Assembly: GCA_021201295.1 (NCBI GenBank)
Contig: JAJQFE010000052.1
Location: forward strand, 1 to 64,000
Direction: 5' to 3'
Length of the DNA stretch: 64,000 bases
Source: Tannerellaceae bacterium
GTDB taxonomy: Bacteria > Bacteroidota > Bacteroidia > Bacteroidales > Tannerellaceae
Within the stretch, counting starts at the first letter, position 1. Each line of letters begins with the position of its first letter. The notes below the pieces were generated by a model. The model was not told where the DNA came from. It worked only from the letters and a program-made list of their open reading frames with translations, and made no database searches. Shown piece after piece: positions 55,031 through 63,827 of this stretch. The position numbers were made by a program, and so were the translations under genes.

Positions 55031-57131
55031 TCAGAAATTCATCAGGAAATTTACCAGGTTAGTATCTCCGTTCAGATCCATCCGCTTTCTCATCCGGTAG
55101 CGCCGTAGTTCAACAGCCCGTATGGAAATATTTAATATGGAGGCGATTTCTTTGGTGGAAAGATTCATCCGTAAGAGGCAGCACATCCTCAGGTCACCGG
55201 TCGTCATGTCCGGATAGGTCTGCCGTAGCCGTTCGATAAAATTCTGGTGTGCACCATTGAAATAATTTTCAAAGGCATCCCAGTCGCTTTGATCTTCAGC
55301 CGCTTTCTGGAGTAAGGTTTTCAGCCGGTTGTACAAGCGGTTCGGATAGCGGTCTCCTAACGTCTCCTTCTGTGCCTCTACCTCTTCCGTTAACGTGTGG
55401 ATCAACTGGCTTTTCCTTGCCAGTGCGGAGGTCTGTAACATCAGTTCATTGTTTTTGTTCTGTAACTCCGTCTCTAATATCTCATTTTTTAATTCCTGCA
55501 CTTTCTTTAATTCCTGCTGTCTCAGGATCTCCTGCTGCCTTTTTTCTTCTTTCCGTTGATGGCTGAAATAAAGAGAAGCGAAAAGCTGGACCATGCCGAA
55601 AATGATCATGACATAAATAATGTGAGCCCAGATGGTATTATACCAGGGTAGCAGGACATGGATCTGTAGGGATAGCTCCGGGAACTCCCCGGTAGGGACA
55701 TATTTCCTGACTTTCAATGCATAGGTGCCTTCCGGCAGTTGCAGCAGCGAGATGTGCCCACTTTTCTGCCAGTCAGACCATCCGGAAGACATATGTTCTA
55801 TTTTATAACTGATCTGGTTATTGGGAGTTAATGTCGTGGAACCTACGTATAGGTTGAGTTGCTGGAAATTGTAGGGCAGAGAGATCTCTTTCATTTCCGG
55901 CGGTAAAAACTTCAGGCTGTCTTCCTGAATATAGGTGATCGCTGCAAACCGGTGGGGCATGCCTTGGGTAGTTCCTTTCCGGATCAATATGTCCGTATTT
56001 ACCATGACTACTCCCTGTAGGGTAGAGAATATATGCAGGGAATCATTGAGAGGAATGATCCAGTTTCCCCGGGTCACCAGGTTCAGTTTGTAGTTGTCAA
56101 ACAGGATCCGGCATTTTAACGTACCGTTCCCCCCGTTGACGGCAAATAGTCCGGCTTCGTTTTCATAGGTCAGCCAGTAGAGTTCTTCTGAAACCTGGTA
56201 GATCTGGTCCGCCCGGGCAAATACATCCAGTTGGGTGGGATTCGTAAAGAGTTCCTCTATGGAGTTGAATACGGGCCTATGGGGTTTTTCGGCAAATAAA
56301 GGAGCTCCCTGCTCTTCCGGAATATCCCGGAAGTAGCGGCATACTCCCATGGGCCGTACATAATAACCGGTATGGGTGTGAATGTAGAGATGGTCATCCC
56401 GGAGAAACGCATCTGTCAGTTTTCCGAGTTGGTTTCTTTTTCCCAGCAGTTGAATCGCCGGATGGAGGGTAAGGGAGGTGATCCCGTTATCGAAAGCCAT
56501 CCACACCTGGTCCGAATGATCATTAGTAATGGCATGCATCATATTATCCTGTAACTGGAAATCTTCTGTGGCATGGGCTACAATCGTACCCTGCTGATCC
56601 GTCACAAAAAGTCCGTTGGTCAGGGTGCCGATGTAATGAAAGCTGTCCACCGTGATAAAGGCGGAAGGGATGGCTTGTAAGATCGTTTCCGGGAGATAGG
56701 TGGGTAGGGAATCCGGCTGTTGTTTAAACTGAATATGGGCAGGTTGTTTTTCTAATGGAACATACGAGAGAAGACCCCATTCGTTTTTTATCCAGTAGCC
56801 GACATGGCTTTCCCCTGGGTAAATATGGTGTCCTGATGATATACCAGGTGGGAGACTTCCGATTGATCCGGTAGCTGATAGAGATGCCAGTTATTCCCGT
56901 CATAGGTCAGTAACCCGGAACTGTTGGTGACTAACAAAGTCCCTTTAGGAGCCACAGTCAGATCCCAGTTCAGGCTGCTGGCATGATAATCATCCACATT
57001 ATAATTCATAAAAAAGCCGGAGCTAACTTCTGTTGAGTAGAGTCAGCCACCAAAAGCCGGAAAGTGATCAGAAAGAATAAAATACAAGCGAATAAGCGGT
57101 TAAAAGGGAAATTTTTGAAAGTTTTCTTCAT
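55031..57131 (-). pseudogene. Y_Y_Y/LuxR-type membrane sensor-regulator with two frameshifts
   Basis: This membrane-bound one-component regulator starts MKKTFKNFPFNRLFACILFF. Its frame ends early after APAFL; adding one base to the A6 run at 57010-57015 links to FMNYNVDDYHASSLNWDLTV. A second missing base in the C4 run at 56812-56815 links IFTQG to ESHVGYWIKNEWGLLSYVPL. The rest is one open frame: a sensor region, a Y_Y_Y domain (ISYKIEHMSSGWSDWQKSGH), a membrane helix (IIYVMIIFGMVQLFASLYF), a coiled coil, and a LuxR-type HTH (LSTKEIASILNISIRAVELR). Two added bases restore exactly 700 residues. The long C-terminal frame could still make a soluble fragment if it restarts, but membrane sensing would be lost. 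Confidence 0.85.
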
Positions 57132-57148
57132 GAATTGTTTTACGTTTG

Positions 57149-57289
57149 AGAGGGAGTGAATAAGTTAAGGAGTCAAAGGAATTAAGTAGTCAAAGTAGTT
57201 AAGTAGGCCAGGAGTTAAGCAGAAAATAGATTTCTCCTTGACTCCTTTAACTCCTTACCTACTTTAACTACTCTCTCTTTACTCTCTCT
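57149..57289. repeat. Imperfect word-repeat inverted repeat between carB and the sensor gene
   Basis: The left part (57149-57220) strings together AGTTAAG, AGTCAAAG and AGTAGTTAAG words. The right part (57233-57289) is their approximate reverse complement (CTCCTTGACTCCTTTAACTC, then TACCTACTTTAACTACT). The two arms can fold over about 50 bases. It fills the whole gap after carB and may end its transcript. Confidence 0.65.
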
Positions 57290-60200
57290 TTACACAAACT
57301 TATATTCCTGCCAGCTCTTGATCCGGATGTCTTCTTCTGTAAGGGTACAGAAGGCATCGATAAAGGCGCTGGCTAAACGGGCGTTTGTAATTAAAGGAAT
57401 GTTATGGTCAATCGCTGCCCGGCGGATTTTATATCCGTTGGTAAGTTCCCGTTTGCTATGGTCTTTGGGAATATTGACTACCAGGTCAAAGGTATGGTTA
57501 CTGAACAGATCCATAATGTTCAGTTCCCCTTCTTCATCCGGCCAGGAGACAGTCACCGTTTCAATTCCATTGCTGTTCAGGAACTGGGCTGTCCCGGCTG
57601 TCCCGTAAAGTATATAGCCTTTCCGGCTTAATAAACGGCAGGATTCCGGTAATTCCACTTTGCTTTTGGCTGCTCCTGAAGAGACGAGGATATTCTTGGC
57701 AGGGATGGTATTCCCAACGGCAATCATGGAAGATAAAAGCGCTTCGTTGAAGTCATCGCCTATACAACCTACTTCTCCTGTGGAGCTCATATCCACGCCC
57801 AGCACCGGGTCTGCTTTGTGTAACCGGGCAAAAGAGAACTGGGAGGCTTTTACCCCGATCCAGTCGATATCGAAAGCACTCTTGTCCGGTTTGCTGTAAG
57901 GGGCATCCAGCATAATGCGGGTCGATGTTTCAATAAAGTTCCGTTTCAGTACTTTGGACACGAACGGGAAACTACGGAAGGCCCTCAGGTTACATTCAAT
58001 TACTTTGACATCATTATTTTTAGCCAGGAACTGAATGTTAAACGGTCCGCTGATATTTAATTCTTTTGCGATCTTTTTACTGATCTTTTTGACACGGTTG
58101 GCAGTCTCAATATATATTTTCTGGGCCGAGAAAACCAGCGTAGCATCTCTGGAGTGTACATCGGCAAACTCAATATGCTCAGAGATTGCATATTCCACGA
58201 CTTCACCATTCATCGCCACTGCATCGAACTCGATCTCCTTGGCTCCCTGTAAGAATTCAGATGCAACCACCGGATGTTCTTTCGATACTTTGGCTGCCAG
58301 ATCCAGGAATTCGATCATCTGTTCTTTACTGTAACAAACATTCATGGCCGCTCCGCTCAACACATAGGACGGACGGATCAGGATCGGGAATCCTACTTTA
58401 GCGATGAATGCGTCAATTTCATCCATGCTGCTTAATTCTGCCCAGCGGGGCTGGTCAATTCCTAACGTATCCAGCATGGCAGAGAATTTATGACGGTTTT
58501 CAGCCCGGTCAATAGACAGAGGAGAGGTTCCGAGGATTGGTACCTGCTGGCGGTGCAGTTTCATGGCCAGATTATTCGGGATCTGTCCTCCTACGGAGAC
58601 GATCACTCCTTTCGGAGTTTCTAGGTCAATCACGTCTAATACACGTTCAAAGGAGAGCTCATCGAAGTAGAGACGGTCGCACATATCATAGTCCGTGGAA
58701 ACAGTCTCCGGGTTATAATTGATCATAATCGATTTATAGCCCAGTTTACGTGCGGTCTGTGCTGCATTGACCGAGCACCAGTCAAATTCAACGGAAGATC
58801 CGATCCGGTAGGCTCCTGAACCTAAGATAATCACACTTTTATCATTCGGGTAATAGGGAATATCATGTTCACTGCCGTCATAGGTTAAATAGAGGTAGTT
58901 GGTCAATTCCGGATGTTCAGAAGCAATCGTGTTGATCCTTTTCACGCTTGGCAGGATACCCATCTTTTTCCGCAGGTTGCGGACACGGAGGTTTTCTTTT
59001 TCCATGTTTCCATCTGGTTTCGTTACCAAACGGGCGATCTGGAAGTCTGAAAAACCTAACTGTTTGGCTTCCCGCAGGACCTCTTCCGGCAACTCTTCAA
59101 TCTGATTGTATTCTTTTAATTTTTCGCTGTAGTCTACGATATTCTTTAAACTGTTCAGGAACCAGTGGCTGATCTTGGTCAGTTCGTGGATACGTTCTAC
59201 GGTATATCCTTTCTCCAGGGCTTCTGCTACTGCAAAAATACGCAGGTCAGTCGGGTTGGACAGTTCTTCGTCTAAGTTATCAAACTGAATGTCTTTATTG
59301 CCGACGAATCTGTGCATTCCCTGGTCGATCATCCGGAGACCTTTTTGCATGATCTCTTCAAAACTTTTACCGATGGACATGATTTTACCTACGGATTTCA
59401 TACTGGATCCGATCTGGCGGCTTACCCCAACAAATTTAGTCAAATCCCAGCGGGGAATCTTTACAATCATGTAATCGACTTCCGGAGCTTTATAGGCGGA
59501 GTTGGGCGTACCCATTTCGCCGATTTCATCCAGTCCATAGTTTAATGCCAGTTTGGCAGCTACAAAGGCTAACGGGTAACCACTGGCTTTGGATGCCAGT
59601 GCCGAGGAGCAGCTTAGACGGGCATTCACTTCGATGACCCGGTAATCGTTCGTCTCTGAATTAAAAGCATACTGGATGTTACATTCCCCTACGATCCCTA
59701 AATGGCGGATAGTGGTAGTAGACAGATCCTGTAACATCTTCAGTTCTTGATCATTCAGGGAACAGGTGGGAGCGACCACAATACTTTCTCCGGTATGCAC
59801 TCCTAACGGGTCGACATTTTCCATGCTCACCACAGTAAAGCAATGGTCATTCTTATCCCGGATCACTTCAAACTCAATCTCTTTCCAGCCCTTTAGAGAT
59901 TCTTCCACCAAGATCTGGGAAGAATAGGCAAATGCATTTTCTGCCAGTATTTTTAATTCAGTTTCATCTTTACAGATCCCGCTTCCCAGTCCTCCCAGTG
60001 TATAGGCAGACCGGATCATTACGGGATACCCAATACGGTTGGCGGCTGCCAGTGCATCTTCCATAGTCTCTACCGCCTGGCTGACCGGAGTCTTTATGCC
60101 GATTTCATCGAGCTTTTTCACGAATAAATCCCGGTCTTCAGTGTACATAATGGCTTCTACGGAAGTCCCTAATACTTTCACCCTATAGGTAGCCAGTGTC

Positions 60201-60514
60201 CCGTCTGTATATAACTGAGTACCGCAATTCAGGGCAGTCTGGCCTCCGAATGCAAGCAGAATTTCATCAGGTTGTTCTTTTTTAATGACCTCCTCTACAA
60301 AATAGGGAGTAATCGGTAAAAAATAAACTTTATCGGCAATCCCTTCCGAAGTCTGGATGGTTGCGATATTCGAATTTAAAAGTACCGTACTGATACCTTC
60401 TTCCTTGAGTGCTTTCAGGGCCTGCGATCCTGAATAGTCAAATTCTCCGGCCTGTCCGATTTTCAGGGCGCCTGAACCCAGCACAATGACCTTCTTAATT
60501 CCACTTTTAGACAT
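57290..60514 (-). CDS. carB: Carbamoyl-phosphate synthase large subunit
   Basis: CarB makes carbamoyl phosphate from bicarbonate, ammonia (from the CarA subunit) and two ATP, feeding pyrimidine and arginine synthesis. The 1,074-residue protein has the two homologous ATP-grasp halves (about 1-550 and 550-930). Motifs are VLGSGALKIGQAGEFDYSGS, IRSAYTLGGLGSG and VIEVNARLSCSSALASKA in the first half, and VIILGSGAYRIGSSVEFDWC and IRPSYVLSGAAMNV in the second. A C-terminal allosteric MGS domain (about 935-1074) binds effectors such as UMP in relatives. No carA lies beside it. It is preceded on its own strand by a promoter, a 30-codon ORF and an intrinsic terminator, described separately. The frame is intact across 3.2 kb. 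Confidence 0.97.
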   Translation of the reverse strand: MSKSGIKKVIVLGSGALKIGQAGEFDYSGSQALKALKEEGISTVLLNSNIATIQTSEGIADKVYFLPITPYFVEEVIKKEQPDEILLAFGGQTALNCGTQLYTDGTLATYRVKVLGTSVEAIMYTEDRDLFVKKLDEIGIKTPVSQAVETMEDALAAANRIGYPVMIRSAYTLGGLGSGICKDETELKILAENAFAYSSQILVEESLKGWKEIEFEVIRDKNDHCFTVVSMENVDPLGVHTGESIVVAPTCSLNDQELKMLQDLSTTTIRHLGIVGECNIQYAFNSETNDYRVIEVNARLSCSSALASKASGYPLAFVAAKLALNYGLDEIGEMGTPNSAYKAPEVDYMIVKIPRWDLTKFVGVSRQIGSSMKSVGKIMSIGKSFEEIMQKGLRMIDQGMHRFVGNKDIQFDNLDEELSNPTDLRIFAVAEALEKGYTVERIHELTKISHWFLNSLKNIVDYSEKLKEYNQIEELPEEVLREAKQLGFSDFQIARLVTKPDGNMEKENLRVRNLRKKMGILPSVKRINTIASEHPELTNYLYLTYDGSEHDIPYYPNDKSVIILGSGAYRIGSSVEFDWCSVNAAQTARKLGYKSIMINYNPETVSTDYDMCDRLYFDELSFERVLDVIDLETPKGVIVSVGGQIPNNLAMKLHRQQVPILGTSPLSIDRAENRHKFSAMLDTLGIDQPRWAELSSMDEIDAFIAKVGFPILIRPSYVLSGAAMNVCYSKEQMIEFLDLAAKVSKEHPVVASEFLQGAKEIEFDAVAMNGEVVEYAISEHIEFADVHSRDATLVFSAQKIYIETANRVKKISKKIAKELNISGPFNIQFLAKNNDVKVIECNLRAFRSFPFVSKVLKRNFIETSTRIMLDAPYSKPDKSAFDIDWIGVKASQFSFARLHKADPVLGVDMSSTGEVGCIGDDFNEALLSSMIAVGNTIPAKNILVSSGAAKSKVELPESCRLLSRKGYILYGTAGTAQFLNSNGIETVTVSWPDEEGELNIMDLFSNHTFDLVVNIPKDHSKRELTNGYKIRRAAIDHNIPLITNARLASAFIDAFCTLTEEDIRIKSWQEYKFV

Positions 60515-60596
60515 AGATAAATAGGGTTATTTCTTGTTTATTAAAATGATTATATAGCATGTTATACCGTTGCTGTATTATGGCAGCCGAAAATAC

Positions 60597-60625
60597 AAAA
60601 AAATGCGTTAGTAAATGACCAACGC
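60597..60625 (-). terminator. Intrinsic terminator (candidate attenuator) upstream of carB
   Basis: On the minus strand GCGTTGGT (60625-60618) pairs with ACTAACGC (60612-60605) over 8 bp with one G-T pair and a 5-base loop. A T7 run follows at 60603-60597 after one A. It lies 83 bases before the carB start codon, in the same direction, with no full-match TAnnTTTG promoter between it and carB. Confidence 0.85.
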
Positions 60626-60641
60626 GTTTGATATACAGATT

Positions 60642-60734
60642 TTATATTTTCGTAGAAAAGAAAGAAAAAAGGTCATACCCGGAGTGTGTACTGGATATAA
60701 TAATACATTGAACCTTGTCTGATGAATACCGCAT
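60642..60734 (-). CDS. 30-residue ORF, candidate carB leader peptide
   Basis: The ORF begins MRYSSDKVQC and ends SFFSTKI at a TAA (60642-60644). It has a purine-rich stretch (AGAAGAAAAAGAACT) just before the ATG and a near-perfect promoter about 25 bases upstream. Its last third is encoded by a pyrimidine tract with 14 U in 19 bases (60672-60654), and the terminator stem begins 16 bases after the stop. This order (promoter, leader ORF with U-rich pause region, terminator, pyrimidine gene) mirrors the E. coli pyrBI attenuator, where low UTP stalls RNA polymerase and lets the ribosome block the terminator. The peptide itself matches nothing I know. It could instead be an independent small protein gene. 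Confidence 0.55.
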   Translation of the reverse strand: MRYSSDKVQCIIISSTHSGYDLFSFFSTKI

Positions 60735-60758
60735 AGTTCTTTTTCTTCTAAATCTGAG

Positions 60759-60790
60759 CAAAGATATGGATTCTGTGTGGTATGCACAAA
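60759..60790 (-). promoter_or_regulatory. Strong -33/-7 promoter for the carB leader
   Basis: On the minus strand TTTG (60790-60787) and TATCTTTG (60766-60759) are 20 bases apart, an excellent fit to the Bacteroidetes promoter. Transcription would begin near 60754 and run through the leader ORF and terminator into carB. Confidence 0.75.
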
Positions 60791-60903
60791 TTAAAAAAAC
60801 TAAAACCCACAGGCCGCCTGTAATCTCCGGAATCAAAAAGTTTATGTTTTATTAATATCATTAATAATTAGTAAGATGTTGTTAATAATCAATACCTATT
60901 TAT

Positions 60904-60911
60904 TACTTTTG
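60904..60911 (+). promoter_or_regulatory. -7 element for tcdA-lolD
   Basis: TACTTTTG matches TAnnTTTG, 17 bases before the ATG at 60929. Confidence 0.5.
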
Positions 60912-60928
60912 TGGTCAAAAAATTAGGA

Positions 60929-61642
60929 ATGAGTTTTCAGTGGAATACGCGCACAGAACTATTGTTAGGCAAAGAGCGGTTGAATTATTTGAAGTCCTGC
61001 CATGTCTTAGTGGTGGGAGTCGGTGGCGTCGGAGCCTATGCTGCGGAACAGATCTGCCGGGCAGGGGTCGGAAAAATGACCCTTGTAGATGCTGATACGG
61101 TGAATGAAAGTAACATAAACCGGCAGTTGCCGGCCCTTCATTCTTCGTTGGGAAAATTAAAAGCGGAAGTCATGGCAGAGCGGCTGAAAGATATTAATCC
61201 GGAGATAGAGTTGACGGTGATCGCTGAATTCCTGAAAGATGAACGGATACTGGAAGTATTAAGTGCGGAAAAGTATGATTACGTAGTAGATGCTATTGAT
61301 TCACTCAGCCCCAAAGTCTTTCTTTTGTATCATGCGGTGCATCTGGGTTTACCTGTCGTCTCTTCTATGGGAGCCGGAGGGAAAATAGATCCGACCCGGG
61401 TCAAACTGGCAGATATTGCTAAAACATCTGAGTGTGCTCTGGCTAAAGTGGTACGTAAACGGTTGAGAAGTAAAGGAATTAAAAAAGGAATACCGGTTGT
61501 TTTTTCAACAGAACCGGCCAATCCGGATGCCATTATTGAAGTAGAGAATGAACGGAATAAGCGGACAACCGTAGGGGCTATGTCTTATATGCCTGCTACG
61601 TTTGGCTGTTTTTTAGCTTCATATGTCATCCGTCATATTTAA
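60929..61642 (+). CDS. tcdA: tRNA threonylcarbamoyladenosine dehydratase-like ThiF/MoeB-family protein
   Basis: This 237-residue E1-like protein probably cyclises t6A to ct6A at position 37 of tRNA using ATP. It has the nucleotide-binding [20 protein letters not shown] motif, [18 protein letters not shown] (ATP-contacting Arg), [10 protein letters not shown], and [17 protein letters not shown], typical of TcdA (CsdL/YgdL). I chose the ATG at 60929 ([12 protein letters not shown]) over the upstream GTG because the promoter ends there. The ABC ATPase gene follows after 11 bases in the same operon. Confidence 0.87.
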   Translation: MSFQWNTRTELLLGKERLNYLKSCHVLVVGVGGVGAYAAEQICRAGVGKMTLVDADTVNESNINRQLPALHSSLGKLKAEVMAERLKDINPEIELTVIAEFLKDERILEVLSAEKYDYVVDAIDSLSPKVFLLYHAVHLGLPVVSSMGAGGKIDPTRVKLADIAKTSECALAKVVRKRLRSKGIKKGIPVVFSTEPANPDAIIEVENERNKRTTVGAMSYMPATFGCFLASYVIRHI

Positions 61643-61653
61643 AATCGGACAAC

Positions 61654-62310
61654 ATGATGATACAGACAAAAGGGATCACGAAAAGTTTTGGAACATTACA
61701 AGTGCTGAAAGGAATTGATCTGTCCATCCGGAACGGTGAAATCGTAGCCATTGTAGGCCCCAGTGGCGCAGGAAAAACCACTTTGTTGCAGATCCTGGGT
61801 ACACTGGATACTCCGGATAGTGGTCAGCTTTGGATTAATCAGACGGATACCAGCCAGTTGAAAGAAAAAGAACTGGCTGCTTTCCGGAATAAAAATATCG
61901 GGTTTGTGTTTCAGTTTCATCAGCTTTTACCGGAGTTTACCGCACTGGAGAATGTAATGATCCCGGCGTTGATCGCTAAAGAAAAACCGCAGGTGGCGGA
62001 ACAAAAAGCCAAAGACTTACTGGATTTTATGGGGTTAGCGGACCGGGTGAGTCATAAGCCGGCTGAACTTTCTGGAGGAGAAAAACAGCGGGTGGCAGTG
62101 GCCCGGGCGCTCATCAATGGTCCGGCAGTGATTCTCGCGGATGAACCTTCAGGTAGCCTGGACACTAAAAACAAGGAGGAATTGCATACCCTTTTCTTTG
62201 AACTGCGGGATCAGATAAAACAGACGTTTGTCATTGTAACCCATGACGAACAGTTAGCCGGAAATACAGACCGGGTTATTCACATGAAAGATGGCGTTGT
62301 GAGTATATAA
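61654..62310 (+). CDS. lolD: ABC transporter ATP-binding protein, LolD-type
   Basis: This 218-residue ATPase belongs to the LolD/MacB subfamily. LolD powers release of outer-membrane lipoproteins from the inner membrane with LolC/E. Motifs are Walker [13 protein letters not shown]-loop [20 protein letters not shown], signature [15 protein letters not shown], Walker [13 protein letters not shown] and the switch His VTHDEQ. No permease is adjacent, as is usual for lolD in Bacteroidales. The subfamily fit is good, but the exact partner is inferred. Confidence 0.87.
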   Translation: MMIQTKGITKSFGTLQVLKGIDLSIRNGEIVAIVGPSGAGKTTLLQILGTLDTPDSGQLWINQTDTSQLKEKELAAFRNKNIGFVFQFHQLLPEFTALENVMIPALIAKEKPQVAEQKAKDLLDFMGLADRVSHKPAELSGGEKQRVAVARALINGPAVILADEPSGSLDTKNKEELHTLFFELRDQIKQTFVIVTHDEQLAGNTDRVIHMKDGVVSI

Positions 62311-62332
62311 AAACCTATTTGAATTTTTAATT

Positions 62333-63703
62333 ATGACTAATAAAAAAAGAGTAACATTCGGGAGCAGGTTGGGGGTAATCCTGGCGACGGTCGGTTGTGC
62401 GGTCGGTCTGGGAAATATCTGGCGTTTCCCTTATATGTTAGGTGTAAATGGAGGGGCAGCCTTTTTGTTGGTATATGCTATCTGTATTGTGGTGCTGGGA
62501 CTTCCCGTAATGATTACCGAGTTTTTTATCGGACGGCACTCCCGGAAAAATGCGGCCGGTGCATTTAAGGTGCTGGCTCCCGGAACCAAGTGGATTGTGA
62601 TCGGATATAATGGAGTCTTAGCTGCTTTTTTGATCTTAGGATTCTATTTTGTGGTGGCCGGCTGGACGTTGGAATACATTTTGCAGGTAGTAACCGGATC
62701 GCTGACGGGTAAAACGGCGGTAGAGTTTGCTTCGGATTTTACCCGGTTTTCTTCCGGTATATTCCGGCCGATTTTCTGGACAGTTGTTTTTACCGCCCTG
62801 ACCCATATTGTTATTGTCCCAGGGGTTAAAAAAGGGATTGAAAGGGCTTCCAAGATCCTGATGCCGGTCCTGTTCTTTATCCTGATCGTGTTATGTATAC
62901 GTTCGGCGACGCTTCCCAACGCGGGAGCCGGGCTTTCTTTCTTATTTAATCCGGATTTCAGTAAAATAGATTCTTCAGTTATTTTAAGTGGGATGGGACA
63001 GGCCTTTTTCTCCCTGAGTGTAGGAATGGGTTGCCTGATCACCTATTCTTCGTATTTTGGAAAAGAAACTCATTTGCAAAAAACGGCTGTGCAGGTAACT
63101 ATCCTGGATTCTTTAGTGGCTATCCTGGCGGGAATCATGATTTTTCCGGCCGTATTTAGTTTTGGTATAGAACCGACAGTCGGACCGGAACTGGTGTTTA
63201 TTACGCTACCGAATGTGTTTAGCCAGATGCCGTTGGGTACGTTGTGGTCACTGATTTTTTATGTATTACTGGCCTTAGCTGCTTTAACGTCCACTATTTC
63301 CCTGCATGAAGTGGCCACTGCCTATGTGCACGAAGAATATCAAATGACCCGTTCCAGGGCTGCCTTAGTAGTTTCTGCCGGAGTCCTTGTTTTTGCTACC
63401 CTCAGTTCCCTCTCTTTAGGTGTGCTGAAAGACTATACGATTTTCGGTTTGACTTTCTTTGATTTTCTGGATTATGTCACTACCAAGATCATGTTGCCTT
63501 TCGGAGGCATGCTGATCTGCATTTTTGTGGGTACCCAGATTGACCGGAAAATACTGAAAGCCGAACTGACCAACCAGGGTACTGTTCCTTTTTACTTTTT
63601 CAATACCTATGCTTTCTTTATTAAATATATTGCTCCGGTGGCTATCAGCATTGTCTTTTTAAATGAATTGGGCCTGATAGAATGGATCAGACGCATGTTT
63701 TAA
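62333..63703 (+). CDS. Neurotransmitter:sodium symporter family transporter
   Basis: This 456-residue inner-membrane protein of the SNF (NSS, LeuT-fold) family imports amino acids or related compounds with sodium. The N-terminus FGSRLGVILATVGCAVGLGN and GNIWRFPYMLGVNGGAAFLL is the family signature and forms the unwound first helix that binds Na+ and substrate. Eleven or twelve membrane segments follow, for example IVIGYNGVLAAFLILGFYFV and GQAFFSLSVGMGCLITYSSY. It follows lolD by 22 bases and has a strong terminator after it. Substrate unknown. Confidence 0.95.
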   Translation: MTNKKRVTFGSRLGVILATVGCAVGLGNIWRFPYMLGVNGGAAFLLVYAICIVVLGLPVMITEFFIGRHSRKNAAGAFKVLAPGTKWIVIGYNGVLAAFLILGFYFVVAGWTLEYILQVVTGSLTGKTAVEFASDFTRFSSGIFRPIFWTVVFTALTHIVIVPGVKKGIERASKILMPVLFFILIVLCIRSATLPNAGAGLSFLFNPDFSKIDSSVILSGMGQAFFSLSVGMGCLITYSSYFGKETHLQKTAVQVTILDSLVAILAGIMIFPAVFSFGIEPTVGPELVFITLPNVFSQMPLGTLWSLIFYVLLALAALTSTISLHEVATAYVHEEYQMTRSRAALVVSAGVLVFATLSSLSLGVLKDYTIFGLTFFDFLDYVTTKIMLPFGGMLICIFVGTQIDRKILKAELTNQGTVPFYFFNTYAFFIKYIAPVAISIVFLNELGLIEWIRRMF

Positions 63704-63722
63704 AACAGCATGAAGAATGAAT

Positions 63723-63760
63723 TATATGATTTTCTTTCCCGGGAAAAAGAAAATCATATA
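63723..63760. terminator. Intrinsic terminator after the symporter gene
   Basis: TATATGATTTTCTTT (63723-63737) and AAAGAAAATCATATA (63746-63760) form a perfect 15-bp stem with an 8-base CCCGGG-containing loop, followed by CTTTTATC. A separate 16-base palindrome GTCCTTTTAAAAGGAC lies at 63780-63795. Confidence 0.88.
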
Positions 63761-63827
63761 CTTTTATCAGTAATATAATGTCCTTTTAAAAGGACGCTGT
63801 TTTTAATAACCTTAACCCTTAACTTGT

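Noticed and set aside
23873-57131. Programmed ribosomal frameshifting at the indel sites
   Set aside because: The sites share no slippery heptamer or downstream pseudoknot, occur in unrelated families not known for frameshifting, and some genes need two or three shifts in different directions.
2710-57131. Pure sequencing or assembly error as the cause of all lesions
   Set aside because: Not excluded for single-indel genes, but unlikely overall: long essential genes are error-free while lesions cluster, and radC, tauE, the RND pump, AraC and the sensor carry multiple independent hits.
57149-57289. Short CRISPR-like array in the carB-sensor gap
   Set aside because: The words are too short (7-12 bases), vary in spacing and occur in both orientations; they form a hairpin rather than repeat-spacer units.
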